DNA from: Laccaria trichodermophora
Lineage: Eukaryota > Basidiomycota > Agaricomycetes > Agaricales > Hydnangiaceae
DNA length: 64,000 nt
Assembly: GCA_018417955.1 (NCBI GenBank)
Contig: JACTVC010000012.1
Span: 1,116,001-1,180,000 of the forward strand
Direction of reading: 5' to 3'
Part shown: piece after piece, positions 32,390-45,596 of the stretch
How positions within the stretch are numbered: the first letter of the stretch is position 1
Layout of the letters: the number at the start of each line of letters is the position of its first letter
Translations under genes and position numbers: made by a program
Notes under the pieces: model-generated
Database searches by the model: none
What the model was told of the DNA's origin: nothing
The model's input: the letters and a program-made list of their open reading frames with translations, nothing else

Positions 32390-34059
32390 ATGGTTCATCG
32401 GTGCCTTCTTGTTCCGAAGCTCTTTGGATTAGTTTGTGAGGTCATAACGGATGACTGGACGTTTACGCCACCAGCTCGAAGGTCGGCGACTTTGGCATCC
32501 CTTGCTAGCACATGTCGTGCCTTCGAAGGGCCAGCTCTCGACGTCCTTTGGCGTGAGATCGAGGGACTGCGTCCGCTTCTCTGCACGATGCCGTCTGACC
32601 TGTTTGAGATGCAGGCAAAGGATTCCTCCCCCACGGTCAACCTATTGGTACGGATGTGAATTCAAATATATATTACTGGAAGCATGCTGATTTTTCTGAA
32701 CAGTGTTTGCGCAGGCCAATCTTACTCTCTGACTTGACAAGATTGCCATCTTATGCCCAACGAATATGTAAAATTCAGGCGGACTTCAAGTACAAGCATT
32801 TTCAAATTGACGTTGAGGCTCTGCAAGCTCTAAGCATGGCAACATTTCATATGAGGCCCCTCCTTCCAAATCTTAAAGACCTCTGGTGGTACCATGGAAA
32901 CACCACGAAAGAAGTGGAATGGTCGATGCTTCAGTGCATCTATCTCTTCTTCTCTCCTAAACTCACCAAATTGTCCATCGTTCTGTTCAATACCTTAGAC
33001 AGTGCATATCCTCCATCCATCCTCTCTGGTCTTCGCAACTCTTGTCCAGCCCTGAAGGAATTGACTTTTGGTTTCCAACCCTCCAACCCCGATGAAGAAA
33101 ATCGACGTGGTATTTCTTCTGTCATTTGCCAATGGAACTGGCTCCAGTCTTTATCAGTCACTGATTTGACGCAAGAAGCTCTTGAGCATTTCGCAACAAT
33201 CCCATCCCTTCGAGAGCTTTCTCTCGGCTCTCTCGGAGATTTAACGCGTAGTTACAATCAACACTCGCCAATCGTTGTGCGCAACCCAACTAGTGGGTAC
33301 CCTGCCCTTCAAATCTTATCAATCTCTTGTAGGACGATAGATGCAGCGATCGCTTTTGCGCAGCTCCTATCCTCTAGTCCTGTCGAGCATCTCCAGATTA
33401 AAGTTGCGGGTCCTTGTTTTCCTCGTCAATGGAGAGAGTTCTTTGATACCATCGTTCATCACATTCACCATCCCTCATTGGAACATCTTACTTTACGGGA
33501 GTTGGGCAATGCCTTGGACCTCCCGGAAGCACTCCATTCTGACATTGGACTCGAGGCCTTGACTGTGTTTACAAATCTTGAAGTTGTCAATATCCACCCT
33601 ACTTTTGGCATTCAACTTACGAGTGACACAGTCAACAAATTAGCTGATGCCTGGCCCAAAATTTGTGTTCTCAATCTTGGCAATACATATCCATCGTCAA
33701 GATCACCAATCATAAAAACAGAGGACCTCATTCCCTTCGCACAGCGTTGTCTCAAGCTGAGGCGCTTAGGCATCGTTTTCGACGCTCAAAACACCCAGCT
33801 GAGGTCAAGTCCTGGTCTCTTCAATAATACTTTGAAGACCCTAGGTGTCGCCGACTCTCCCATCAACGCCCCAGCCGTAGTTGCTGCTTTTCTTTCCGAT
33901 ATTTTCCCCAGAATTGAATCGGTCACCTTTGACAATGATTGGCGGGAGACAGGTGGGGATCGTGAGGATACAACAGAAACCGCAAGGATGTGGGAGGAGG
34001 CGGAACGCCTCCTCGAAACGTTTGTCAAGGTACGATTGCAGGAGAGGAGCAGGATGTAA
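32390..34059 (+). CDS. F-box/LRR-like protein, 537 residues
   Basis: Two exons, 32390-32647 and 32704-34059, split by a 56-base GT...AG intron. The N-terminal part has LASLASTCRAFEGPALDVLWREI, the typical Agaricomycete F-box (about residues 8-60), which would bind Skp1 in an SCF ubiquitin ligase. The rest is a series of leucine-rich repeats such as LPNLKDLWW, SPKLTKLSIVLF, PALKELTF and PSLRELSL, likely the substrate-binding part. Large, fast-evolving families of such genes are usual in mushrooms. The substrate cannot be inferred. Confidence 0.8.
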
Positions 34060-35251
34060 ACGCGTTGTGATTGACAAACGCCTGTTACTGTCACAGTCAA
34101 GACCATTTCGAAAAGCCGTAGCCACAACTTTGACTGCTCCATTAATACGCCAATAGTGTACAGTAAGGGCTGGTATCGAGATAACTTGTACCTAATGCCA
34201 CTAAGACCTGCCCGAATGGGTTGGGACGAGGGTGCACTATTGCAAATCCCCAGTCCCTACCCTCTTAATCCATTCAGGATCCTTTCGACTCCAATCTTGA
34301 GATCCGTTGAGAAAGTGGAATCTGCAATGCCTTGATCTGTGCACGAATGCTGGAGATTTGGGCAGGGTCAAAGCTGGTTGTCATACGTTTCAAGCGTTTC
34401 GAGCAGCTGATACACAGATGTTGGCCCGCTTCTGTGTCGGGCATCAGATTTTCCACGCAAAGTGCAATTATCGGAATTTGACCAATGCAAATGCGATTAT
34501 CGGCAAGTGGTACGCGGGATTCAAGCTGTGAATCGGCTGCGTTCAAAATCGAGCTATCTGCAAGGCACCGACCAGTATTTAGCAAATTATTCCATTCGCA
34601 GCGTCAAACGTTTGGCACATGTTGAGCGATTCATTAGATAGCTTGACTCCTCACCAAATTTCACAATTATATAGTGGAACTCCACACCTATTCAAAACAG
34701 GGTGAGTTGTTATTTGCCCTTAGAAACTTTTCCACTCGTATGCAAAGGCTAAACGTGGCGCGGTGTAGCCGCTCATCCTTTCCCGCCGTATGTAAATTTG
34801 TACCGGTGCCGACACCGTCCACGTTATTGTTATCCAGCAAGCGACCTGCACAAGTTGGTGTCGCCTTTGAACCTGACCATTCCAGTAAGCCACCAGTCAA
34901 AAGTATGCCGATGGTCGCGCTGTGATAAACTTCGGCTTGAGTTATTTCAGCGGATTGTTACTGAAAATAATAGAAAGGGGACTCACGGTGTTCGACCGGT
35001 TTTCCAGAGAGAACTTGCGACGTTTTTGGGCCGTTTTTCAAGTTGATGCGACACTTGAGGCGTGAAGGTGGTGAGTAAAGTTGAAAAGGGAGTTTGCATT
35101 TGCCAAATATAGATCGGAGAATCTGAACAAGATGGCTTTCAACCTGCTTTCAACCAGCTTTTCACCAACTTCTAACCTGGACGTGGCAGCTTTCTGTGCT
35201 TCATGACCAGCGTTCCCTCATCCTCTAGCCTATCGATTGCGCTTCCTCACT
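34060..35251. other. Intergenic, no gene seen
   Basis: About 1.2 kb between the F-box and GH35 genes; short frames on both strands have no recognisable domain and no clear repeat was found. Confidence 0.45.
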
Positions 35252-38200
35252 ATGCTTGAGATAGTTTCAAGGACTTCGCCGAAACAGGCCTTCTCGCGCC
35301 AGTCGACTCCTACCACAGCATGGAAGCAGGATATGGTCAGCCAACCTTTCAGCACGAATACCAGCGCTGCAAGTTATGGGGACGACAGGAACTATGGAGA
35401 CGACAACCTGGAGGCGAAGCTATCAATCTGTAAATACCAGGCTAAACGTCGACTTTTTTTGCTCCAAATCTGCACCATCTCTATCCTCCTCATGCTGGTG
35501 ATTTGTTGGCTGCCTGGTGTTAAATTTTTTGGGGCCTTTCGGGATATTGCAACACAAGGAAACACACAAATTCCACAGCCCGCTATCTCCACCGCTCGAA
35601 CAGACCAGGTCCAGTTCGATAATTATACCCTGATTTTAAAGGGACAAAGGATATTTCTACAGTGAGTCGCTATACTCGGTACAGTGCTACCATTTGATTC
35701 GTTTGCTAGCTCCGGGGAGTTTCACACATTTCGCTTGCCCGTTCCGTCGTTATGGCCTGACATCCTTGAGAAATTCAAAGCGGCAGGACTGAATGCCGTT
35801 AGTGTATACACCCATATGGGCCTAATTAACCCAGCTCCCGGTGTGGTTGACCTCGGGGGATTCCGTGCCCTACAGCCTTTGTTTGACGCGGCTAAAGCTA
35901 ATGGTATCTGGGTTGTGCTTCGTCCCGGTAATTCAACCAGGGCTCCAGCTTTTAACAATCACTGATTCCATATCTTGAACAAAGGTCCTGTAAGCTACTC
36001 ATCATTAGGTTCAACCGCAAACATTTCTTAGGTTTTTTCTTAGTATATAAATGCGGAAACGAGTGCTGGAGGTATCGCTCATTGGGCGACTTCCGAAGTT
36101 TCTTGCACTCTTCGTACCAACGCATCCGACTGGAAAGCTGCCTGGAAAGTCTATATCCAGGCCATTATTGATGTGACAGTGCCCAACCAGATCACGAACG
36201 GGGGTCCAGTTATTGGTATGTTGTTCGCTGATCCGACGGTCAACAATTTTTAACTTTTTGTTCTAGCGATACAAATAGGTATATGCGCATAAATTCTGAT
36301 CCGTCTTTTTCACTGAAATTTCTAAGATAACGAGTATGATCAAGCTGTTGGCGCGCAGGCAGAGTATTTCGTCGACCTCGAAAACGCATATCACGAATCG
36401 GCAATCGTTGTCCCCTTGACATACAATGACCCAGGTCCTAAACGGAACTTCATCAATGGGACTGGTGCTGTCGATCTTTATGGGTACTTTTCCACCTTTT
36501 TTTCCAGATTCGTTACAACTAATTGCATAAACCCAGCGTGGATGCTTATCCTCAACGTTTCGATTGCTCTGCGCCAACTACTTGGAATCCAGTTGAAACT
36601 TATTACCACGAATACCATTCTGAAGTGAATCCGTCACAGCCTTTGTATATTCCTGGTATTTTTGATCCGGTTTTCTTCCATTTTCACAATTCAAACGATT
36701 TACAGAGTTTCAAGGGGGAGCTTTTGATGCATGGGGTCCAACTTCTCCCGGTAGGCTCTTGTTTTTAATTGTGTTAGCAAATTGCAAACAGATATTCAAT
36801 ACAGGATATACCCCTTGTCGCGTCTTGACTGGTCCAGATTTCCAGTCCGTATTTAACCTACAACTTTGGGCTAGCAATGCGAAACTTATCAACTATTATA
36901 TGCTCTATGGGTATGTTCAGTGTTGACAGAGAAGTCAGTCTGCTTATCGATCTTTCTAGAGGTACATCCTGGGGTGGTATACCTTTCCATGGGGTTTATA
37001 CCTCCTATGATTATGGCGCGCCGGTATGAATTTTCTACGAATTAAGTATTATGTTCTCAATCTTTTCGTAGATCACAGAATCGCGAGAGCTAACCATCAA
37101 GTACGACGAGCTCAAGCGGCAAGGACTTTTCCTCCGCAGCTCTCCAGATTTTTACAAGACGGATTGGATAGCCGACTCTTCGACTGGTCTTCAGGCCTCC
37201 ACCAATTCCGCAGCTTTTGTAACACTTTTACGGAACCCAGACACAAGGTCCTCATTCTATATCGCACGCCAAGCCGATTCGACTTCATCGTATGTTGGGC
37301 TTTGAGGCTTGCATGCATTCGCCGTTCTTAATCACTTCTTCAGTGCCACTATAACGTTCAAGTTAAACGTGACGACGTCAGTTGGTACGCTTCAATTACC
37401 GCAAGTCGCGCCGTCCATCACCCTTGGGGGTCGTCAGTCAAAGGTCATCGTGGCAGATTACACCTTTGGTGTTTCTTCCAAGTTGTTGTACTCAACTGCT
37501 CAGATCTTCTACGCAAGTACCATTGGTGGACGCGATGTCCTCTTCTTGTTCGGTGATTCAAAGCAGGAGCATGAAGCTGCTCTTCCGTTGACTGGAACGC
37601 CCAACAAGCTCCAGAACTTATCTCCCCTGGTTTCTTTCACTGCATATGGCTCCCCTCTTCACCAACAAGGCGTCTCTCTTGTTAACTTTTTGCCTGGTAT
37701 TGAAGGACTCGTCACAGTCTGGGATTCGGACACGCAACTGGTGTTGTTCGCAGATACAGATACGGCTGCAACGTTTTGGTCGCCCAGCATTGCGGGGAAG
37801 GCTGGCGACCCGTTCCGCAACTTTTGGGGCCTTGGCACCAATAACTCAATCTTAGTCGGAGGACCTTATCTCGTGCGCAGCGCGACCCTTTCGGGCTCAA
37901 AACTAGCCCTGCGCGGGGATCTCAAAACGGATGTAAGGCTGACTGTCATCGCCCCACGAAATATTCAGTCCATAACGTGGAACGGCGAATATGTGTCAGG
38001 GGATCTTGTCGCCACATCTGCCTTGACTTCCGTTGGAGGCTTTATTGGGCAGTTGCGAATGAGATCCTATTTGGCAGGCATATCGGTGCCAAGGTTGACT
38101 GGGTGGAAGTTTAAGGATAGCTTGCCAGAAATCAAGAGAGACTTCGATGACGCTTCATGGCGAGCTGCGAATCACACGAGTACGAATATTCCTCTCAAGC

Positions 38201-39606
38201 CTTATTATGGCGATGGGAGAGTCCTCTATGGATGCGATTACGGATTGTACGATCATTTTTCAGCCGTCTCGCATTATCGGTCCTGACAAGTTGTACTCCT
38301 TTAGCTGTGAAAATGTGGTGCTTTGGCGGGGCCACTTCAATGCCTCAGGTGCGGAAAAGAGCGTCGATCTGTCAATCAACGGAGGGCAAGGTGTGTTATC
38401 TTCGCTAATTGTTTTGGATGAAGAATAACTGACATGTGATAATAGCATTTGCAGCCAGCGTCTGGCTCAACGATGTATTCTTGAACACATCGTTTGGGAA
38501 GTGAGTCGCAGTGTCTACAGCATTGTTCTATATCTCACCGCCCTCGTGACAGCTCTACCAATAATCATAACATTCTTGAAGAGACCGACGATACATTCGT
38601 TTTTCCCGAGGGTGCCTTACTACCAGGTCAAGACAATGTGATCACAGTGGTACAGGTACGTTTTAATACCCTCCCAACTGGGACTCATGTGATTGACTTT
38701 ATTTATCTCAAGGACAACATGGGCTTGAATCAGACTGAGTGGCGTGAGCAGCCTCAAGTGGATTTGGAATTGAATTCTGATTTTTTCCCAGCCAACCCTG
38801 ATACTTCCAAGAGCCCTCGAGGAATCCGTGGCTTCAAACTCGAAGGAGGTGTCTTCTCAGAATGGAAAGTCCAAGGCAAAATCGGGGGATACGTAAAGTG
38901 AGTCGTTCATTGTTATCTTGCCCCACCCCCGCCAATAAAAGAACATTTGAAATCATATAGTTTCCCCGATAAGGTGCGGGGTAAGTTCTCCATTTAGGTA
39001 ATGGTGAAGAAACCCACTCTGAACCGTCTTAGGCGTTCTGAATGAGGGAGGCCTGTTCGGCGAGCGGAAAGGCTGGCACCTCCCTGGATTCCCCACCTCT
39101 GACTGGGATTCTCGGCCGCTCTCCTCTGGTCTGTCCAATGGTGCTGCTGGAGTCGGTTTCTTCGTGACGACGTTCAAACTCGACATGCCAAGAGGTCTAG
39201 ACATTATGATGTCTTTCGTTTTTAGTGAAGCCCAGGGACAGCCGTACAGGGCTCTCTTGTTTGTTAATGGGTGGATGATGGGCAAGCGAGTCGCCAACCT
39301 CGGGTGAGCTGTGATGACGTATTGAGCTGACCCCAATTCACATTCACGTGCAGACCGCAGTCGAAGTTTCCTGTGCACGAAGGCATACTCGACTACCACG
39401 GAGAGAAGTGAGATTCTCATTTTTCCATCCTCCAGTTATTGTTCTAATAAGCATCATGCAGCACGGTTGCCGTGGCTCTATGGGTGATGACGCCTAACAA
39501 GTCTGCGACTCCGGATCTTCAGCTTGTACTTGACGCAGTCTACGATGGTGGTGTAGGAGACGTTGTGCCAGACAATCCTCCATGGTCTTCTCAAGGAAGA
39601 GGTTAA
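35252..39606 (+). CDS. Beta-galactosidase, GH35, with N-terminal membrane anchor
   Basis: Hydrolyses terminal beta-galactosides. Starts at ATG 35252 and has many exons. Residues of about 65-88 form a hydrophobic segment (LLQICTISILLMLVICW) after a 60-residue polar, basic head, so a type II membrane anchor is more likely than a secreted form; fungal GH35 enzymes usually carry a cleaved signal. The catalytic domain begins HSGEFHTFRLPVPSLW (about 35705). The acid/base site QIDNEYD is assembled through a 12-base micro-exon (about 36268-36279) and an exon starting near 36330. The nucleophile site PEFQGGAFDAWG spans the splice ending near 36705, and the Glu is present. Downstream beta-rich domains run through 37330-38280 to the jelly-roll end (NGWMMGKRVANLGPQ, about 39270). 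Stop at 39604. No break seen. Confidence 0.85.
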
Positions 39607-39719
39607 GTCGGCTCCGTGAGGACGATTCATCAACCAACATCTTATAACTATTTTCTTGACGCAAATATATCATGACAATATACAAAGCATGTTCAGAGAA
39701 CTGTTTTATTTTCAACGTA

Positions 39720-41885
39720 TCAATCGACAACATTCCGAACACCAAATAGCCACGCCAGAAGGCCAAGTATAAAAGTTCCTACTGCGCCTATGAACCAACG
39801 CAAACCAGACCGCTCCAACCAATTGAAGAGACGAGCAGCGAGTCCATTGACGACGTTCCCTAAGTCGAAGCGATTGAGCATAAGGTGATGGTCGGCATGT
39901 TGAATCTCGAAGGGTGGTCGAACGGTAAGCCTTCGGACGGGGATGCTAAACCCATTGTGTTTCGTCAATTCCGTGGCTGGTATGCCTTCTTCGTCAATAG
40001 AGCATGCGGCTAAGAGACCTGACGTGAAACCATCCTCGTGGAACCCGTATTTGAGCCAAGCACCTGCGAATGAGATTGAACGTTTGTTCTGGATTTTGTG
40101 CATTTCTCGTTGAGCACGAACAGTCTGGCATAGTCTGGTCAGCGGCCGGATGAAAGCATCAATTAACAATTCGAACGAACCTTCGAGTTCAGCACAGGAT
40201 GTTCGTATTTCCATCGTCCCCCAACTTTGGCTGCGTCTGGTTCGAACGGTGGATTTAGAGTGACGAGTACCGGACCATAGAGTTCTTCTGAAATGTGCTG
40301 CAAATCATTCATGCCATCTGGAGTAGTTAAGTCGGTGCATGAATGAGTCCAACATCTGGCCACTTACACGTCCTGCGAGAGGGTCCATAACGGGTGAGAA
40401 TTGCACAAGGCGTGAACGACTTACAGTGAAACTCGATCTATATCCCGTTTCCGCGTGGATCCCTGGGTGCCGCCATCGTCCTGGGTGGTTACTGTGAGAT
40501 AGTTCCAACAAGACCATGCCATCCGACTTCGAGGCATCAACTAAGAGGGTTCTTAAATCTTTGTCCTGTGGACTAGGGCCAATTGAGACTTACCCGCACA
40601 TCTGAATGCAGCACAACTTCATTCTTGTTCCATTCGATCTGGCTGAGAATACGGTCTTCATCCTCCGTAATCCCGCCAACACGCAAAATCTTGAGGGCTT
40701 CGTCGGAATGGCAAGCAAGGATAACATGGTCATACTCCTCTTGGTTTCCATCTTCTGTGACAAGTTGAATCTTCTGCTTCCGTCCCTCTTTCGATTCCAG
40801 AGAAGCAACAGACGTCACAGGCGTTTGAGGGTGATAACGTTCTCGTGGAAGCTTCTCAATGATCTTGTCGACGTAACGTTGGCTGATTCCGGCACCAATA
40901 AACTAAAAGTAGGCTCAACTAAGATTGCGACCACATACCTTCCACCTTGAATGGTTCGCCAGGGAGGTCTCCCAGTTATTTGGAGGAGAGAGTGATTGTA
41001 CATGAACTGAATCTATACGCTCCGAAAATGAGCAGAGCGTCTTCAAAGAAAAAAAGACGTTTATACTAATGTTTGCGCAGGAAAATCAAGAATACATTTT
41101 CCTGGAGGAGTACTCCAGATGGCTGCCGTCATCGGCTAAAACAACCAATTTAGTGATGAGTCCATTCTTTCGGCCAAAATAACCTACGATCAGATAATTG
41201 TTCCGAAAGGCTTCGGAATAGCCTCCTTGGTCAAGATAGTCTCCAATGGATTTTTCGCTTGGTTTGTCTTCATCTACCGATAGCAAAAAGTTCCGCGCGG
41301 ACGCATTGAATCGAACCACATCGTAGACCATTCTCCACATTTGGGGATCAAAGAGCCTCCGGGGCTGGCAAAAGACTGTGGCTAGATTCTTCCCAGCCCA
41401 CTCGAACGTGCCCTGGTCCCGAGAGACACTAAACGTCATCTCAGCCGGGAGGATGCGGATACCTGGCTCAGATGAGTTACTGGACGGGAGACAGCGCTGG
41501 AGGAAACGGAGAAAGTTGGGGTAGGTTGAAGGGTTGAAGACAATCTACAGAAGAATCAATAGGCAAAGTTGAAGCTGATAGATGCAACGTACGAAGCCTC
41601 TACAGGACTGTTAGCATGATCATTCATTGAGTGAGCGAGGGTAATTTAAACCACCTACGTATCAACATCGACGCCGTTCTCCCATGATTTTCCCAATGGT
41701 AGGTAACGAACTGTATTGGCGTGCCCTCCTGGTCGGTAGTCTGATTCGTAGAGGTGAACCTCGTGGTCGCTGTGCTCATTAAGCAGCTGAAATTTATGAG
41801 CATCCTCCAGCCCTATGCACTACGAAAAACTTGCCCAAGTCGCAGCCAGGCCAGAGACGCCGGACCCAACGACGGCGACCTTCAT
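39720..41885 (-). CDS. FAD-dependent amine oxidase-like oxidoreductase, C-terminal TM
   Basis: Starts at ATG 41885 (MKVAVVGSGVSGLAATWA); the GxGxxG Rossmann motif for the FAD ADP moiety is residues 7-12. After an intron comes LYESDYRPGGHANTV (about 41710-41760), typical of this family. Later exons carry VILACHSDEALKIL (about 40690) and AGAWLKYGFHEDGFTSGL (about 40020), the FAD-binding end. The last 25 residues include IGAVGTFILGLLAWLFGV, a membrane anchor. Members of this group are often annotated as amine oxidase or NAD(P)-binding proteins; the substrate is unknown. Exons are separated by introns of about 50 bases. Stop at 39720-39722, 114 bases from the convergent GH35 stop. Confidence 0.75.
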
Positions 41886-42054
41886 GGCTGGGTGACGGTG
41901 AAAGGAAGGAAGATACTTACGAGCGCCGTGGAAGCCATTAGGATTTGGGACAGCAACGCGATCAAGACGTAAACAAGATCTAATCATAGATAGTAAACGC
42001 TTATTATCTACGTTCTGTCAACCAACTGTCAACGCCCCCGCTTGACCGAGGAAT
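41886..42054. promoter_or_regulatory. Divergent promoter region
   Basis: 169 bases separate the start codons of the FAD oxidoreductase (minus) and the DCAF4-like gene (plus), so both promoters must overlap here or lie within the neighbouring gene. Confidence 0.55.
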
Positions 42055-43815
42055 ATGCCTGCTGAACTTCCAGGACTTTACTGGGATGAGGCAAGAAACA
42101 GATATTTCCCCATTTCTTCAAAGCCCAAACAGCAAAATCCACCATCGACGACCTCCAAAGGCTCCCACACAACCCAAAGCGTAAAACGAAGGCGGTCCCA
42201 TCCACCTTGGCGAACAAATGGCATCGTTCGCGGGACGTGGAATTACTGCCTCAGGGAAAGACTTACATAGTGCGTTTTTGATCAACATAGGCGGGATTTT
42301 GTCTTATTCGCTGTAGTGAACTACAGTCTTTGCAATACGCAACAACATCCCGACTCAATCACACCCACGTACCAACACTTGGTCGCATAAAATCCTTCTC
42401 TGTGAATCTATATGTCATTCTTTGTGGCACACATTTCTTACCAGCATATCAGATTGCGACTTTGAATGGCGAAAACAAACGACTTATCGGAGATGATCAG
42501 GGTTGGCTATACAGTTACCGAGAGGAATCCACCCAGGACTGGGATGAATTGAATCCTGAACTGAATCTGCATCCATTATCTGAGGTAACAGCCTTTCTTT
42601 CCATCCATGCCTATTTTCTTACCTTTTCCCCCTAGGTCTCATCAATAAGCATATCTGGTCCGCTTTGCGTGTACGATCTCTGAAGAGCGACCTTTAAAAT
42701 CTAAACTACTGAAATCGATATCTAGAGCGACGTGTCTTGGCCCATTTGCTAAAGTAGCTGTCCAGGATCTCACGGCTTCGGGGTAGGCTTCACTGTCCTG
42801 TTTTTGCACATGTATCTTACGTCTATGACAGAGGAGCCTACATATTGAATTTCAATGGGACTCACGACATCTGGGCTTCGCATCTTCAAGGTCACAAATT
42901 AGTACTAGGTAGTTCGACCACTTTATGGTGCCATTTTGACCATTAACGAAGTGAGCTTCAGGTGCAAACCAGAAGGCAGTGTATCTCTCCGACGTCGATT
43001 CCAACCGAGCACCCCAATTCCTAAACACGAATAGCGACGTTTTCGCTGTGTTTCTTCAAGACGTATGTTCATTTACACTGTTCAACCCACAACTTCGCTG
43101 AACAAGCATTAGAATCTGATCTATACTGGGGCTCGCAACGGGACGATCCAAAGATTTGACATTCGTTTAGGGAAACAGCGTGGCCAGAAACTCTTTGAAA
43201 GCCGCTTCTTCGACGCTCCTCGTAGTTCTGTTCTCCATTTGGAGCCGATTCGTGACTCACAGCTTTTTGTCAGTCAGATGAATGGGGATGTAAGCTATCC
43301 TACTCTTTTCTTTTCGGTTTTGCCTATAAGCCCACTCACTTGCTCAGCTTGCTTGCTTTGATTTGCGTTTTCCCGGGTTATCATCAAATCCAGTTGTCCA
43401 ATACGAAGGGCATGTGAATTCATACACCCAACGCCTTGTGCGTGTACTTCTCCTTCTCCGACATTCCACTTTAAACCTTTGAGTCCACTAGGGAATCGCA
43501 TTCGATCACAGCGAAAGCTTTGTTTTTGCCGCCGGCCAAGACTGTCGTATTCGGGGCTGGTCTCTCCATACTGGTGCCCCTATCACGTCCACACTCCCAG
43601 ACCCGACAGTCAAGGCTACCTTGAATATTCCGGTATCAGCTGTCCATCGTACCGAAGCGAATGTCGAAGGCAACCCGTTCTTCACTATCTTTCCGCACCC
43701 GATAGAGACTATGGAAGTTTCGATTGAGGCCGGGGGTAGCTCGCTCTGGGCGGCCTGCGACCATGAATTGTTCCAATATCATCTAGGCCAACGCTGGATT
43801 CCTGTTGCACAGTAA
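42055..43815 (+). CDS. WD-repeat protein, DCAF4-like
   Basis: Starts at ATG 42055; the N-terminus LPGLYWDEARNRYFPI matches the start of DDB1-CUL4-associated factor 4 proteins, then a basic patch. Small exons follow through 42330-43810. The last exons show WD-like strands (DHSESFVFAAGQDCRIRGW, SLWAACDHELFQYHLG). A role as substrate receptor of a CUL4-DDB1 ubiquitin ligase would follow from the family. Stop at 43813. Exon borders are approximate and the propeller blade count was not determined. Confidence 0.6.
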
Positions 43816-44102
43816 CTGGTGACGATGTTGAAAGAGTGACACTCAAAGAGGGGAGATCACATCCCACCACCGTTTCTGAACCACTTGGTCACTCAGGCAC
43901 AGCGAGGAGTTGAAGGTGGGTACCTCTGGCAGATAAGTACAGTTATCTGGCTGAATTTACAGAGTAAATTGTAAATCAGAACATCTTGCAATGGCGGCAG
44001 TCTCCTCTCGATTTCATGAAAAGGTGATTGCATTACATAAGTGATTCCAAGGTAACAGAACTGTCTCCTGAGACATGGAACACCCTCACTGCTTCACTCA
44101 AC

Positions 44103-44958
44103 ATGGCCGACCTCGAAAGATCTGCTAAGCGTGTTTCACAGTGGACTAATAACGAGCTCCTCGCTTTCAACATTCGAGTAGAAGACGCTGGGGTTGAGGC
44201 GTTTTTCAATATCCCTCAGCTCCCCCCACCAACGGTTTCTGCAACAATTTTGGATAATCTTGACGAGCCACCTGGGATTTTGCCCAAAAATGACCGTCTA
44301 TTCTTCGATTATAAACGCTTCGCAGAAGACCCGCACACCTTCAATGATTTTACTATGGCCCTTTTGAGACTCTTAGGCTATGAAGGCGGACATCGCCTGT
44401 TCGGTGTCTGGGCAAAGGATCCCTTGCTCATGGCTGGTCGGCGCATCATTGCAAATACCGATCTGTACCTGATGAAAGTAGGTGAAGTCAAGGAGGTTCT
44501 CTTGATCGTTCACGAGGATAAGGTGAGTCGTTTAACTGATACCTTTTTGAGGCTGACGGTACTCCTGTCAGCACTCAAACCAAGATCCCGAAGCACAAGT
44601 CATCGCAAAGGCAATCGCCGCCTTCGACCGCAATAATAATAACCGCGTGAAATCAGGCTTACGACGCCTGCCGGACAAGGACATTTGGGCTATCGTCAAT
44701 AGACACACTGCACTCATCTTTTATCGTGTTCATGTTACGACAGGACTTGTTGATGCCCTTGCCGCGGCAACCTATCCACAGGAAGAAACAATGGTCCTGA
44801 GGTTTATACCACCTGTCCCGAACCAGGAACTGTACAAAACGGAAGGAATGCATCCGCTGGCCAATAGGCGTTCTGTCTTTCAATGCCTCGAAGCCCTCAA
44901 GGCAGCTATAGTACGTCTTTTGCCAGCGGGAAAAAAATGGCATCTCACAGGTTTCTGA
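44103..44958 (+). CDS. Small PD-(D/E)XK-like protein, paralog A, 268 residues
   Basis: Exons 44103-44522 and 44572-44958 join in frame (ATG in MADLERSAKRVSQW). Motif GRRIIANTDLYLM gives the D and LLIVHEDK gives E-x-K, immediately followed after the intron by HSNQDPEAQVIAKAIAAF. This D...E-x-K plus Q-containing helix fits a restriction-endonuclease-like fold and matches my memory of a mushroom-specific family; no biochemical function is known to me. The end may instead be a third exon: GTACGT at about 44911 and CACAG at 44950 could be spliced. First of three tandem copies with conserved 5' and 3' flanks. Confidence 0.65.
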
Positions 44959-45175
44959 AGGGATAAGTGTAAATCACAACCTGATCACAATCGAAGGAAA
45001 GGAAATTATGCTGGTAGATTACCGGTTATTTTTATCATTCGCTGAAAGTTGCAGCGTGGAAGTACACTAAGTCAATGAAAAGTAATACGTATGCTAGAAA
45101 TCACCCTGTTACAGGACATCCCCTGATCCCACTCTTTGCATGAAAGGGAGGAGGCACATTTCTGGGCGTCTGGTA

Positions 45176-45475
45176 TGTTGGAGCAGCAAGTACGAGGGAG
45201 TGTAAAAGTAAGAAGGTAATATGTATGTATGTTTAGAGCTCGGGGCCCATAACCTGTTGGAGCAGCAAGTACGAGGGAGTGTAAAAGTAAGAAGGTAATG
45301 AATTCGGGGACTCTCAGTCCCCCTTATATACTACAAACATATGTAACTAGAATGTACTACAAATTACTACATACAACATGAATGTGCTTCATAAGACGAG
45401 TGCATGCGCGAAGTGCGCACGGCATTGGTGTACCGGAGTTGCCGGTCCACCTCGGTTATTCAACACTCCCCCTCA
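45176..45475 (-). mobile_element. Copia-type LTR remnant with tandem junction
   Basis: A 211-base LTR (45255-45465; ends TGTTG...CAACA) lies on the minus strand. On its upstream side is the purine tract TGAGGGGGAG (45475-45466). On its downstream side is GGTTATGGGCCCCGAGC (45254-45238), complementary to the anticodon arm of initiator Met tRNA, as in half-tRNA primed copia elements. A second partial LTR end (45176-45220) follows 34 bases later. PPT-LTR-PBS order means one LTR shared by two tandem copies or an ectopic product. No pol gene remains. Confidence 0.75.
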
Positions 45476-45550
45476 ACTCTGCGTTTAAGCCAATGTGAGA
45501 ACTAAATCTCTCATGGGCTGGGCGCAGTAGCGCCTTAGTTAGTGATGTGC

Positions 45551-45568
45551 AAGGGTTTGCAAACCCTT
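45551..45568. repeat. Perfect 18-base palindrome
   Basis: AAGGGTTTGCAAACCCTT, followed by several GGGTAA words; sits just outside the left tip of element e and may belong to it. Confidence 0.6.
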
Positions 45569-45596
45569 AGGGGTACAAGGGTAAGGGTAAGGAGGG

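Noticed and set aside
45575..45596. Internal telomere repeat
   Set aside because: Only a few irregular GGGTAA words, not an ordered TTAGGG array.
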